64,000 nt of DNA, taken from the NCBI GenBank assembly GCA_030844895.1, contig CM061232.1, forward strand, positions 88,663,769 through 88,727,768, given 5' to 3'. The notes under the pieces were generated by a model. The model saw only the letters and a list, made by a program, of their open reading frames with translations. It was not told the origin of the DNA and did not search any database. Position numbers and translations under genes: made by a program. Below are positions 31,293 to 43,045 of this stretch, piece by piece (the stretch's first letter is position 1; every line of letters begins with the position of its first letter). Source of the DNA: Ambrosia x helenae. Taxonomy: Eukaryota > Streptophyta > Magnoliopsida > Asterales > Asteraceae.

Positions 31293-32671
31293 GAGCCTAC
31301 TCGCATGAAGCCTCATACGAATAGGATCCTACTCGCCTCTGCACATCTGTAGTGCATTTTCGCGCGTCGAACACTCCAAATCAGATCCGAAACATGTAAA
31401 AACACCCAATATCAAAACTAAACTATTAACCAACCCTTTCCAAGCAAAAACCCCCAATTTATCTCTGCTCTAACGGGCTCGGTGCGATTATTTCCAAAAA
31501 TGGCAAAATACTAGGTTTCATTAACTAACCTTATCTTTCCTTAAATGGAAACAATCGGATTTCATCTCCTACAAGTTGCAATTCATCATCTCTATGTTAT
31601 ATCATCATCCTAGCATAATTTCTAACCATAAACAAGTAATGAATCATATCATAACATCCTATTCTTCAAGAATTACCCAAATGGGTCAAAATACATACTT
31701 GCACCTAGACACCATAACAAGAGCTTAAACTCATAGATAATCATCCTAACAACACCTACACATCAGAAGTACAACAAATTCATGGAAACATTCATGTTAT
31801 AATCACCAACAATCATCATATGCACAAATACTTCACATATAGCAAGTATTATGGTGTAGACTTGTTTTAGAACTCTTTTCAAAGGGTTTTAAAGACACAA
31901 ACTTAGCAAAACAAGGTTTGGACTTTTGGGGAACCAAAACAACAACTTTACAAAGGTGTAGGATGAAGAACACACCTTGGATTTTATCAAAGAAGGGTGT
32001 ATAAGCTTGGTGATGGTGTGTTTTGAGGCAAAGCAAGTTCCAGAGGTGTTTCAAGGTGTGTGGGAGGCTTAGGATCAGTTAGGGTTGCACAAATGGTGTT
32101 TGGGGAGTCAAGGGTTCTATTTATAGGTGTTTTGACCCATGCACAGCCCTTCAGGCGAGTAGCAGATCAGTTCAGGCGAGTAGGGATCCTACTCGCCTCT
32201 ATTCATGCGAGTAGGGATCCTACTCGCCCCAAACTCCCTCTATTCGCATCAAGTGGGGCGATTAGAGGCTCCCCAGGCTCCTAATCGGCTATAGGGTGCT
32301 GGAACGGGTTTTTGGCGCGTTAAACACTATTTTAACACATATAAACACGTATTCCCATACCGACAAGTCACATAATGATTTCAAACATATAATGCACGAT
32401 AACTAACACGTTTACATCCGTTCACCAATTCCCGGGACTCGAGACTTGTGTGTGCGTTAAACCCAGCGATTTCCACGAATCACCAATCCTTGTACACATG
32501 GTTATGGACCGACTCCTGATGATCCCGCGGATCATCGTAACGACTCCCGATGATTCCCAGAATCATCGTACCGACTCGACTGACCCCGTTAAGTACGTAA
32601 TATGCATGACTCGCTAAGGTATACTTACTAGTTTAACGAAAGTTATTAACCGGAGTTTGCCGGGTGTCACA
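31293..32671 (-). mobile_element. 5' LTR of G2, right part (after E2)
   Basis: Continues the LTR broken at 27193. It contains the TATA box (about 32127) and the GGCGAGTAGG array (about 32155-32290), and ends GGGTGTCACA. CCATC follows. Two ORFs here duplicate those at 22368-22942 and are not genes. Confidence 0.92.
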
Positions 32672-33199
32672 CCATCCAAACTCATAGTCCACTGGGATTT
32701 TCATGCATTTCAGTTTATGATTTCGTGTGCACCCGAAATGATAAACTGCTCTACATGGTCCTCCAAGGATTCTCCTAATTCGAACTCAAGTCACCGAATA
32801 CTGGCACCTAGTAACATGCTACTACAAGCATATGTGTAAGAGAATATGTGTAAGCAAGTGCGTCTATTGGAGTATAGAGGGGAGATGTACGAATCCTGGA
32901 CAGATCTCAAGAGTATACGAAAACCACTCCAATACACGACACTACTGTGCAAGATTCAACTAGTCAGTTCCTTCATCTTCAAGTCCCGAACAAGAAGACA
33001 AGAGTAGGCAAAAACCCAAGTAAGAGTAAATGATGTAACACAGAAGTATGATGATGATGTAAAGACACCCCGACAAAGTTAGTACGTATCCCACTAAAAC
33101 GACTCAAAGTATGTGACCGTCTAGTGTGTGTGACTCGGCTATAGACCAGACTCTACATGCAGTCCTAGTTCACTATAACCATTGGCTCTGATACCAATC
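32672..33199 (-). other. G3 leader, PBS side
   Basis: Starts with CCATC, the right copy of the G2 TSD. The PBS TGGTATCAGAGC (minus strand 33196-33185) lies 3 nt from the LTR end. No gene. Confidence 0.85.
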
Positions 33200-33466
33200 T
33201 ATCACACCCTCAAATTTCCACTTGCAGAATTTTTACCGCGAGGCGCGTGACAAACCAGGATCCAAGTCAACTGTCACAATAAACAACGCTATATGAAATA
33301 CGTAAACTCAAAACATAGATCTCATAACATAAAACTGTAGCGGAAGCATTAACCAATTACAAAACCAAGTACCAACATGTTCAAAATGTTTATTTCAAAA
33401 GCAAGTAACTAAGCCTAGACGCCAAGCAGACTCGTGCGCCTAGTCCGACTATGCTACCTTAGCGAC

Positions 33467-33966
33467 CTGAGAAAAACATGCCAAAACGACGTCAACATAT
33501 AATGCTAGTGAATTCACAGGTTTGTATAAAAATGCTACCAAGTGTTACCAAATGTCACGAAATGTTACCAAGTCCAAAACCTGTCAATACTATATCAATG
33601 AAACCAAAGTACGCTAGCTATGCGTATGTTTTGTTACTACTATGATTGGAAAACCATTACTGGACACGTTTAGCAATGTTTAGCAAATGTTCAGCCCAAA
33701 TAATGTTCAGCATGTTTAGCAAAGTTCGAGACAACATGCACCCGTCCGACCTCTAGTCGACGGGTGGTGCATGTCACGCCCAATAGATCTACCCACATTT
33801 CCCCCGTTGTGCATCCCCGCACATTCATGGTTTCCCCCGGGACTTTCAAAGATCGTATAGCAACGCAAAAGTATATCATAGTATGACATATGTTACAAAA
33901 TATAAGTTTAGCGCATGTTTTCTCCCCCAAAAGCAAAACCAGTAAAACTGGGGCCGTGAAACTCAC
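33467..33966 (-). other. Candidate intron inside the G3 LTR (500 nt)
   Basis: Minus strand: donor CTAAG|GTGAGTTT at 33966, acceptor CATGTTTTTCTCAG|GTCGC at 33467. Same sites as in the G2 LTR. The truncated left copy has only the donor. Confidence 0.5.
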
Positions 33967-34299
33967 CTTAGGTTGTGTTCGTCAAATAAATAAGAAAAGC
34001 CAAGTCATTGATAATCCCAACTATCGGAGATCTATCAACATGTTCACATAAGTGTTCCGACTAATAACCATAAGGTTATCTAGTCCCCGATTGTCCAGGT
34101 CGTGACCAAGTATGTTTAAAAACGTGTTTGACTGTTCAACCGACACACTAGACTGACCCGACATCCCATTGGTGACCCATTACATAAACTAATCAAGCAT
34201 ACATAGATTACACATAAGGTTTAAGCATAAAACGCTTAGTTTGTATCAAAAATTGCACATACGGAGGTGTAAGGCAGAATCAGAATTTAACAAGTCCAG

Positions 34300-34523
34300 G
34301 TTTGACCCATTTGACCTTGGTTCGACCCCTTTGGGATTCATTCGACCCATACACAAGTTCATGCAACCTAACACAAGTTCATTCGACCTTAACATGTGTT
34401 AATTCGACCTAAATCAAGTTCGTTCGACCTAACTGAACCACATTCGACCAACAGACTACAGGTTCGACCCCTGGATCCTACGTTCGACCCCACATGGGTC
34501 CTAATGAGGGCCAGGTTCGACCC
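34300..34523. repeat. TTCGACC motif array in the G3 LTR leader
   Basis: About ten copies of (A/G)TTCGACC in one orientation within 220 bp. A second cluster with both orientations, including a TTCGACCCCATCATGGGTCGAA palindrome-like pair, lies at 35276-35370 next to the TATA box. The left LTR copy has the same at 12540-12770 and 13568-13660. Confidence 0.9.
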
Positions 34524-35754
34524 TTGCAGTTCCAAGTTTCCTAAAATGCATCAAATCGCCTCAAAACTAACATATTCCTACAAAACCCAACCAATTTCAT
34601 CCAAAAATCAGCTCGTTTTAACACTTACCCAAAATGGTAAAATTATGGAAATGTCATATCATGCATGAAAACTTTACCCAATTTGGAAACTTTTCGAAAT
34701 CTTTTCACAATCATCTCAAAATGCTCAGTTCAATGTGTGTATGAAAACCCCCAATAGTTTAATCAATACTAACAACATGTAACAAGCCCTAGATTTATGA
34801 AAATCCCCAAACTAGACATAACATCATCATCCATTCAATTGTATCCTAAAACAATCATAAACTAACACCAATAACAGCCCTAGATCATGTTTATATCACT
34901 TGTACAGCAGTAAACCATTAAACAACACAAGACATCACATAATACACCATTAACACATGTTTATTGATTTGAAAACTCATGTTTAATGATTAGGCTTTGT
35001 TTAGAAAGATGTTTGAAAGGTTTTAATCATAAAAACACCCTTAGAACAGATCTGGACATTTGGGGTTAGATGAAAACGAATCAAAATGCTTTGAAAGGGT
35101 TTAGGATTAAGAACACACCTTAGATTCTTGATTAGATGATGTTTGTAGGTTAGATTATGAAAAACGAGAGCAAAAACTCCTTCCTCGGTGATTAAAATCG
35201 ATAGAGAGTGTTTGGAGGCGACTAGGGTTTGCAAAATGATGAAAATGAAAAAGTGTGGTATTTATACCAAGGCTACATTCGACCCCATCATGGGTCGAAT
35301 GAAAATCTGTCTGGTCAAATGAGTCTTTTATTGATTTCCCATCCCTGGTTCGACCCCCTACAGGTCGAACCAATACATGTGTTTTCCAGATTTTCCAGTT
35401 TTGTCGTTTGAACGCGTTTTAGCACATTCTAACATATGAACATGCAATTCTAACATATGTTAAGCATATACAATCATGTTTACACCCTTGAAGCACGTAT
35501 TTGCACATTGTATCACACGTATGTATCAATCTACATATCCTACTTGATGCAATTCATGTAATTTCACCAACAACGGGACTCAGTACTAGTATATTCCAAA
35601 AACAACTCTCAATGATCCTCTAGATCATTGAACCCTGGACAATCCTATCATGACCCGACTCAACAAACCCAGTTAAGTCCGTTTAGAAATGTTTTTCGCT
35701 AAGGTAGACTTAAGTTTTACCAAAATGTTTAAGCCGAACATGCCGGGTGTTACA

Positions 35755-36534
35755 AAAATTCCCAATAAACATAAATGAACGCTTCTAAGAAACAACACTA
35801 GAGAATGATCTTCCTGCCATAAAATTTGAAACAAAAACTCAAACAAACTGAACGTCGGTGTTTAAGTTCTGTTGCACTTGCATTAAATATGATCAAAACA
35901 AACATCAACAACCCTTTCTAGCTAAACATCATAAAGCTTAAGAACCCAGCCTAAACTTCATAAACAGGATTTGCATGTAGTACTAACCGATTGATGTTTT
36001 TCTTTGACTCTAAGAATCTTCAAAAAACAACAATTCGAAGTTCACTGCCAATGGATTGTTGATAATCCTTTTTCCTTTGACTGTAAGAATCTTTTGGAAT
36101 ATTTGTGGAAGGAAATTTGATCGTAATATTATTATAACTAAGTGACACAGAGTTTGAAATTGAAAAAAGTTGAAGGCATATAAGATTGGGAAATAAATAT
36201 TGATATTTCCCTTCCATTTATATGGTGAATAAATAATTTATCTGTAAATTTAATTTTCAATTATAAATTTGAACTGTAACAACATCATTTATTACACAAT
36301 TAAATTTGTTATTAAAATAACACTATAAGGTATAATTACATAAATAATTCCAAATTCATAATTAAAGTCTTTAACTTTGGATTATTTTATTTTTTTTAAA
36401 TATTAAGTGTCTATTTTTTTTATTTATAATGTCGAGTTATATTATTAATACAAATTTATAAGAAACATCACTGAAGCTCATACTTTCAACACAAATTTAC
36501 ATAATTATAAATTATAAATTAAAAAATAGTATTG
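35755..36534. other. AT-rich flank, no gene
   Basis: Nothing recognisable apart from a minus-strand ORF of 65 codons without known motifs. It includes short stretches related to the 10.1-12.0 kb relic DNA. Confidence 0.55.
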
Positions 36535-36543
36535 TAGAAGAAA

Positions 36544-37669
36544 GAGTTAATTACGTGGTTAGTCCATGTGGTTTCTTTAAAGTTTCAAGTTTAGGTACTA
36601 ATAGTTTCAAGTAACGGGTTAGGGTACTAAGGTTTGTTTTTGTAACAATGTTGGGTACTAAGACTAACGATCGTTAATTTTTCTGTTAACTTTAGGTAAA
36701 GTGACAAAATTGACTTTTTACAAAGTAGAGGGGTCATTTATGTAAAACTCTTAGTACCTAAACTTGAAACTTTAAAAAACCACATGGACTAACCACGTAA
36801 TTAACTCATAAAAGTAATATTTTTACATTTTATTAGTATTTAAATTTAAAATGTTAAAATTATTTTTCACTAATACAAAATTTAAAATTATTAACCTATT
36901 CGAGTGGTACTTCTATATGATGAAAGACATGGTCAAAAGGAGGTTGATACATGCCATGCATAGGAAGAAATGCACAAGAAGGAATAAACAAGCTAACGTG
37001 GAAGCAAAGTGAGATTTCTCCAAGGGATGTGGACGAAGTGGAGCACCAATTGATCGAAGACACAAATTCATACGTGTCTTGACCAATTCTACAACTATCT
37101 TCATTACCTCGTTCCATGCAGCCATTATTTCCCTTTATTGTGTTGTTCACGTTCATTTTTTTTTAAATAATAATTTAGATATTTTGTTTTAAATGAAAAT
37201 ATTATAGAAAAAAAAATTAAAATTATTATTCACTAATACAAAATGTTAGCCCCTGTTTTTATATAAAATATTTTTTTTGTATTAGTGAAAAATTATTTTA
37301 AATTTTGTATTAGTGAAAAATAATTTTAAATTTTGTATTAGTGAAAAATAATTTTAAAATTTTAAATTTTAATACAAATAAAATGTAAAAAATATGAATT
37401 TTATGAGTTAATTGCGTAGTTAGTCCCTGTGGTTTCGTTAAAGTTTCAAGTTTAGGTACTAAGAGTTTTACATAAATGACCCCTCTACTTTGTAAAAAGT
37501 CAATTTTGTCACTTTACCTAAACTTAACATATAAATTAACGATCGTTAGTCTTAGTACCCAACATTGTTACAAAAACAAACCTTAGTAACCTAACCCGTT
37601 ACTTGAAACTATTAGTACCTAAACTTGAAACTTTAAAGAAATGACAGGGACTAACCACGTAATTAACTC
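36544..37669. mobile_element. Mutator-like composite element with 9-bp TSD
   Basis: TAGAAGAAA flanks both ends (36535-36543 and 37670-37678). The termini are 264-265-bp inverted repeats (36544-36807 and 37405-37669), very similar to each other. Each repeat is itself an imperfect palindrome starting GAGTTAATTACGTGGTTAG and ending in its complement, so each looks like a complete MITE. About 600 bp of unrelated DNA lies between. No transposase is present. The 9-bp duplication points to the Mutator superfamily. Confidence 0.8.
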
Positions 37670-37678
37670 TAGAAGAAA

Positions 37679-40600
37679 TAAATAAACTTTGATAGAGCTA
37701 AGTATTGAAAGTAGGAGCTCCAATGAAGTTACTTACAAACGTTCATTAAACAAATAGATTATAGAGTGCCATATAAATAAAAAGAAGCTTATAATGAAAG
37801 CTTCAAGAGAAACTTATAACGTAAGTGATCAGATGTTAGAAAGTTAAGAAATTACATATAAATTAATGTTATGATCAGATGTTAGAAATATTACTAACAT
37901 ATTGTCTAGCAACAGACATTAGGTATAACAAACGATCTTTTACTAAATAATAATACATATACATAATCTAAGTTAAGAAATTACATATAAAATACCGACA
38001 AAACATAAAGACGATATGCTACTTTTTCTAAAATATCAAAAAACAAATGACAATTATACATCCGATGTATAATTTAATATAAAACGAAATGGGTGGCGGC
38101 ACAGCTTGTTGCCCGTCTACCTTCTATTGTGATGTATGTACTTTCGTATTTGTTATAATATTCAAAACATATCCTTTTAAAAAAATGACTATAATAAAAT
38201 AATATTTTTAATAATTTAAAATAATAAATATTATTATTAATTACAAAATAATCCAAATTGAACAAACTAACTTTCGAAAAGGTAATCATGTTTTTGATAA
38301 TCGAGGGTCTAAATCTTTAATGGAGATTTTGTTACAGTTCAGAACTGTACATAATTATTACCAACATGACACTTGCTTGTAAGCAGATTATTCCAAAGCA
38401 AGTGCGGTACTGTTTTTTTATTAAAGTACTGTTGAACTGAAGAAGCATTTAAATCAAACAGATTCACCTAAAGATCTATACAGACACATGAACAAAATTT
38501 AATTATAGATAAAATACAAAGTAAATTTAATAAATCGACTTTCAAGGTCGTCATTATTATTTCTCACTCACGTCTCTTGATATTCTAAACTGAATTTAAT
38601 TAGAAAACACTATACTGTTCTATTATTTAAAAAAATATTGGTTATTCTATAAAATTTTATTTAATTTACTTTTAGATATAGCTTATAAGAGAAGCTATAT
38701 GTTATGATTATACCTGAAGAATAATTAAAGAAACACAATTTTCTATATTAACTTTAAACTTTGGCTCCAAAGTTTAAATATGGGCGGGAAAAGATTGAGC
38801 AGTTGTTAGAAATATTATTAACATATTTATTCAGCAAAAGATATTTCAATATTATATAACTTTTTATATTTTTAGATGTATTATCTAACTTCAACACTAA
38901 CATCAAATTATTGATTGTTTGTAAGGATTTTTCGAGAAAACGAATTCCAAGTTCAAAAGTAACATCGAATTATTACAAATAGTTTGAGAAGTTTTAGAAT
39001 GCATTTCAAAATAACATCATTATTAATATCATTATTATGAATATGAAGTAAAAAATTAGGATATCAAAATGCTTTATGAAAAAAAGATATGAAAATACAA
39101 ATGACACATTCTTCAACTTTTATAGAGAAAAAATAACGAATTAAGTTAATTAATATTAATAATAAAATAAATAATTATAATAAAATATTGTTGTCAGAAA
39201 ACCTAAAACATCATTTTTAAATATATTTTGATCTAAACATCTGCTAAAGCATATCTAAAACTTTGTTGCAATTAAATGACCATCTATTGAAATAGAAGAA
39301 CCATCTGATGAATTGTATATGCTCAACTATAACATAATGATTACATTATACAGCAAAGTAAAAACAATGTATACTATTTTGATGTAACATGGCAACTTCG
39401 CGAAATTTATAATCTTTTATAAGAAAAAAAAAAAAAGCCAATGAATACAACCACACAACCTTCCTTATTCAACATGTGGAATGAAAACTTGAAACTCTAT
39501 AAATACTGAATGCAGATTTCATTACAAACAACGAATCTAGAGAATTATTAACGAAAATGCTAACAGCTCTAAGATATGAAAACTATTATTTCCAAATCAG
39601 TAATTTAACAAATATTACCAAATTAACAATGTACATATGCTAAAGTATTTCTATAATTCTATTAAAAGAAAATAACCATCTGTTTGACGAAAGGCTCCTA
39701 ATATTCAAAGATATACGAACAAAACACTATATTACCATGTACCAAGTAACACATTTTACAATATTCAACTTAACAAACTAAAACGAAAATCCTAACTTTG
39801 GTAGAATCTTTTCCAGAATTCAATACAAAGAAAGAAAAGTATAAACATCTTATTCTACGTTTATGACCGATTTGCTTCCTATATAACCACCGGACTTCTC
39901 CGGCAAATACATATTGATTGTTTGTAAGCATTTTCCGAGAACACCAATTCCAACATCAACACTAACATCGAATTATTGGAAATAGTTTGTTGAGAAGTAT
40001 TTGGAATGCATTTGAAAATAAGATCATTATTAAGATCATTATTAAAATGAAATAAGGATTTAGAATGTCAAAATGCTTTAAGGGAAAAGATATGAAAACA
40101 AATTCCAATTTCTCCTACTTTTATAAAGAGAAAATAACCATTTAATTTAACTAATAATTATAATAAAGTAATATTGTCAGAAAACCCAAAAAAGTCATTT
40201 TTAAATATATTTTGGGTTGAACATCTGCTAAAACAAATTTAAAAGTCTGTTGAAATAACATGAACATCTGCTGAAATAGAATGACCATCTGCTGAATTAT
40301 ATATATCCTCAAGTATAACATAATTATTATTACATTATACGACAAAGTAAAAATAACGTATAGTATTTACAACATATATCAACATACAAATTAAAATTAT
40401 GCCCAACATCATAAATTTTTATTAAAAAATCGGTTTATAAAATACCTAAGATTTTCTAATTAATAATCTAAACAATAGAAGTATTTAGAATACATTATAA
40501 TATGATAAATATTTTGTTCGATTAATTTTATAACTTGTATAAATAACTTAATATTACTAATTAAACTTCATATTATACGTTTTTATATAAATAACTATCT

Positions 40601-40927
40601 GCTTGACCAAAAGTCAACCACTGTTGAAACATATCTCCTATTTACTGTATGACACTGTTTCAAAAACATATGTTAACTGTTCAACAGTATAATAAAACAA
40701 CAAAGATAGTATATGATACAGATGTTGACCTTAAAAAAATTTCGTCAGATATATGCCACGCCATTTCACAAAAACAGATTTTTTGTGCCATATCAGCAAC
40801 CCTTTTTCATTCTTTTGTTCCTCAAAAAGAAACGTAACACTATCTTATTGACTTTTAAACACACAAAGACGGTTTTCCCTCTTCCACACCCTAAATAGAT
40901 TTCACATCATCTCCTTCAATCTTCTGC
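37679..40927. other. AT-rich relic DNA with two 470-bp direct repeats
   Basis: Diverged direct copies lie at about 38911-39380 and 39918-40369, both from ATTGATTGTTTGTAAG to GTATAGTATTT-like ends, each with a minus-strand TATA-like CTCTATAAAAG or CTTTATAAAAG. The motifs CATCTGCTGAAATA and ACATCTGTT recur. No credible ORF except small AT-rich ones. The last 100 bp form the 5' region of the 705-codon ORF. Confidence 0.6.
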
Positions 40928-43045
40928 ATGGATCTTCAATTAAAAAGCCCTCATAAGAATCTACCACACTTGGTTAAAACAGAACATAACCCACAATTTC
41001 ACTCAATAATCGATATTCTTGCAAATTCGAAATACCTACCCATTCTCACCGCTGACGCTCCAATATATGTCGAAACTCTAAAAGAATTCTGGGTGAACGC
41101 GAAACTTCTAAATATAGATAAAAAGATTGTTTCGAAAATTGGAGATACAAATATTCAGATCACCGAAGAATCCATCTCAACAACATTCTCAATAAATGAC
41201 TTGCAAGGTAAAGTCTCTTTCTTGAAAGATGAACTCAATGCAGAGTTCACTAAAAGAGGGTATGAAGGAACAACGACTAGGGCGACAATAATGAAACCCG
41301 ATTTTCCCCCAGCAATGAAGTTTTTCTTCCATACCCTTCTTATTTGTGTATCCGCAAAGACAACTTCTTTTAATGAAATACCTTTGAACATACAGTATCT
41401 TGGGTATGCAATTTTAACAAACAATGATTACAATTTATCCAAGGCCGTATTCTCAGATATAATTCGCAATTTGAAAGGCATAAACTCTACTAAAAGTAAG
41501 TCATTCCTACTATATCCAAGACTGATAAGCTTCTACTTGAAAAAACTTTTGACTGAAGAGAATTTTAAAAAAGGTGAACCTACTACAATTAAAGCTTGTC
41601 AGATAAAACTTTCACAAAAATGTTCCAATTTAAAAAGCAAAGAAAGTGCAATTTCAACATCTATCGTTGCAACACCTGTTTCTGAAACAACTGCTACTAC
41701 TGTTGTCCAAGATACTACAACAACTGCTGTAGAAAACACAAGAGCTAAGTCAACAAATAAAGCTAAATCCAAACAGGTGAAAAGAATCAAAACAACTGTT
41801 GCAACAAAACCCCAACCTTCTCATTCACAGCCTACTTCTAGAATTACAACACCTTTTGAACCCTTGTTTCAAGCTGCTTCACAAACTCAGCCAGATACCA
41901 TTTCCTCTCCACCTCTTACAACTGAGAATGCACAATCAAAACAAACTAAAACTGAGAAGGTAACAACAGATGACACTATACCTGAGGACTCTGTACTGGT
42001 TGGAAGTTCGAAGAACCAACAAAAAGGAGCATTCACCTCCTTTGACAATGACTCAACTGGCGTGATTGAAACAAATACCACAAGCACATCTGGTAGGATT
42101 TCTGAAAATCCTATTAATGTATCTGATGACTTCGAATATCAAGAATTGACAGAAAGAGTCAGCAAACTTGAATCTTCAATGGAAGCAATGATTGAATTAT
42201 ACAATGGGTCACCAGCATCTATTGTCAGTAAGATATGGGAATCCGTTGTCCCAATTATCCAAACTCACAGAGAAATGGCAGACCTTAATCATAATTCTCA
42301 CATGGCATTGATAAGAAACATGGTGGACGCTAGATACAAAGATACTCAAGCTAACATCAAAGCCATCAAAATCCATCTAGCAAAGACCACTGGATCTGCC
42401 CCAACAACAATTTATGAGGAAGATCAAGAAAATAATAATGATGCCGAAAAAAAGAACAAAGGCCAAGAGAAATTAATAAACATGCCACCTGACAAGGAAG
42501 CACAACCAAAGACATCAAACCCTTCTAATGTGCAAACAGCTGATAATCCAGGATCTGTTCCAGTCATAACCACTCTTGATCATCAAAAGGCAGAGAAAGG
42601 GTTGTTAAATAAGTTGAATGCAAAAAAGGAGCGAGAAGCCAAAGCTGCCGCATTGATTAAACAAAGAAAAGAGCTGCACATGAAAGAGGAGGATATAGGC
42701 TCCTCAAAAAGAACAAAAGTACATAGAAGATATGCAAAAGAAAACCTAACATTCCCTATAAACACTGATAGTCAACAAACCACAAAATTACCAGACCAAA
42801 CACCAATCCTAACAACATCTGTTCAAATTGAAAATGTGCAAACTAATGTTTCCACCACAGATCAAGCATGTATCTTCAGGGTACCAGAAGGGCTTTCAGA
42901 ACTTGTCCTTGACTTAGAAGTAGTCAAACCTGAGATAGACTCTTTCTACTCAACAGATAATCTATTGTCACTGTCTTTCAAGTCTGTTGAAGGTTTTCCA
43001 AAGCCTAAGAATATTAAGCAGTATATGGAGTTGAAAGAAAAATAG
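40928..43045 (+). CDS. Orphan 705-aa protein related to the Sirevirus post-pol (env-position) ORF
   Basis: Intact ORF from ATG 40928 (context TTCTGCATGG) to TAG 43045. The N-terminal 200 residues carry an IYVETLKEFWVNAKLL segment, then QITEESI, GYEG, a KFFFHTLLICVSAKTT block and a LYPRLISFYLKKLL block. The same succession of features is present in the minus-strand ORF at 48876-51539 (FWRSARVEVAG; VITEDTV; GYKG; SLCHRKGG; MYPRFVQMMINAQ). The middle is a Thr/Ser/Gln-rich low-complexity part. About residues 400-480 may form helices. Residues about 550-600 are Lys/Glu/Ala-rich (coiled coil likely), followed by SKRTKVHRR, a possible nuclear signal. I see no signal peptide or membrane segment. No pol lies nearby. 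Homologous reading continues after the stop (43046-43741), so this may be a truncated longer protein. Function unknown. Confidence 0.7.
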   Translation: MDLQLKSPHKNLPHLVKTEHNPQFHSIIDILANSKYLPILTADAPIYVETLKEFWVNAKLLNIDKKIVSKIGDTNIQITEESISTTFSINDLQGKVSFLKDELNAEFTKRGYEGTTTRATIMKPDFPPAMKFFFHTLLICVSAKTTSFNEIPLNIQYLGYAILTNNDYNLSKAVFSDIIRNLKGINSTKSKSFLLYPRLISFYLKKLLTEENFKKGEPTTIKACQIKLSQKCSNLKSKESAISTSIVATPVSETTATTVVQDTTTTAVENTRAKSTNKAKSKQVKRIKTTVATKPQPSHSQPTSRITTPFEPLFQAASQTQPDTISSPPLTTENAQSKQTKTEKVTTDDTIPEDSVLVGSSKNQQKGAFTSFDNDSTGVIETNTTSTSGRISENPINVSDDFEYQELTERVSKLESSMEAMIELYNGSPASIVSKIWESVVPIIQTHREMADLNHNSHMALIRNMVDARYKDTQANIKAIKIHLAKTTGSAPTTIYEEDQENNNDAEKKNKGQEKLINMPPDKEAQPKTSNPSNVQTADNPGSVPVITTLDHQKAEKGLLNKLNAKKEREAKAAALIKQRKELHMKEEDIGSSKRTKVHRRYAKENLTFPINTDSQQTTKLPDQTPILTTSVQIENVQTNVSTTDQACIFRVPEGLSELVLDLEVVKPEIDSFYSTDNLLSLSFKSVEGFPKPKNIKQYMELKEK

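Larger units (their letters stand above)
20434..32671 (-). mobile_element. G2: gag-only Ty3/gypsy element with 5-bp TSD
   Basis: Both LTRs begin TGTCACACCCTC and end GGGTGTCACA on the plus strand. The flanks are CCATC at 20429-20433 and 32672-32676, a clean 5-bp target-site duplication. Minus-strand order is: 5' LTR (32671-25790, split by E2), PBS, leader, gag, 3' internal region with a doubled polypurine/hairpin module, and 3' LTR (23207-20434). There is no pol, so it is a TR-GAG-type non-autonomous element. It is inserted in the leader of its relative G3. With E2 removed, the LTRs are 2774 and about 2783 bp and nearly identical by eye. Confidence 0.92.
15853..35754 (-). mobile_element. G3: decayed autonomous-type Ty3/gypsy element, split by G2
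   Basis: Read on the minus strand: 5' LTR (35754-33200), PBS (33196-33185), leader (33184-32672 continuing at 20433-20336 after removal of G2), gag (20335-19148), protease-RT-RNase H-integrase (19147-15853), then an abrupt break into the duplicated block. The chromodomain-type C-terminus, polypurine tract and proper 3' LTR are missing. Gag and integrase sequences look like the Tekay/Del chromovirus lineage. That assignment rests on remembered family features. Confidence 0.8.
33200..35754 (-). mobile_element. 5' LTR of G3 (2555 bp)
   Basis: Starts TATCACACCCTC on the plus strand (the expected TG is TA here) and ends GCCGGGTGTTACA. It is related to the G2 LTR at both ends and in the block containing GTCACGCCCAATAG. 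The TATA box is at 35267-35278 (GGTATAAATACC on the minus strand). TTCGACC clusters lie upstream of the TATA (35276-35370) and downstream (34300-34523). A candidate intron spans 33966-33467. Confidence 0.88.
33773..37559. repeat. Right (parental) copy of the 3.8-kb duplication
   Basis: Matches 12014-15852. This copy is continuous with complete features on both sides (full LTR to the left, intact composite to the right), so it is probably the source. Confidence 0.85.
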
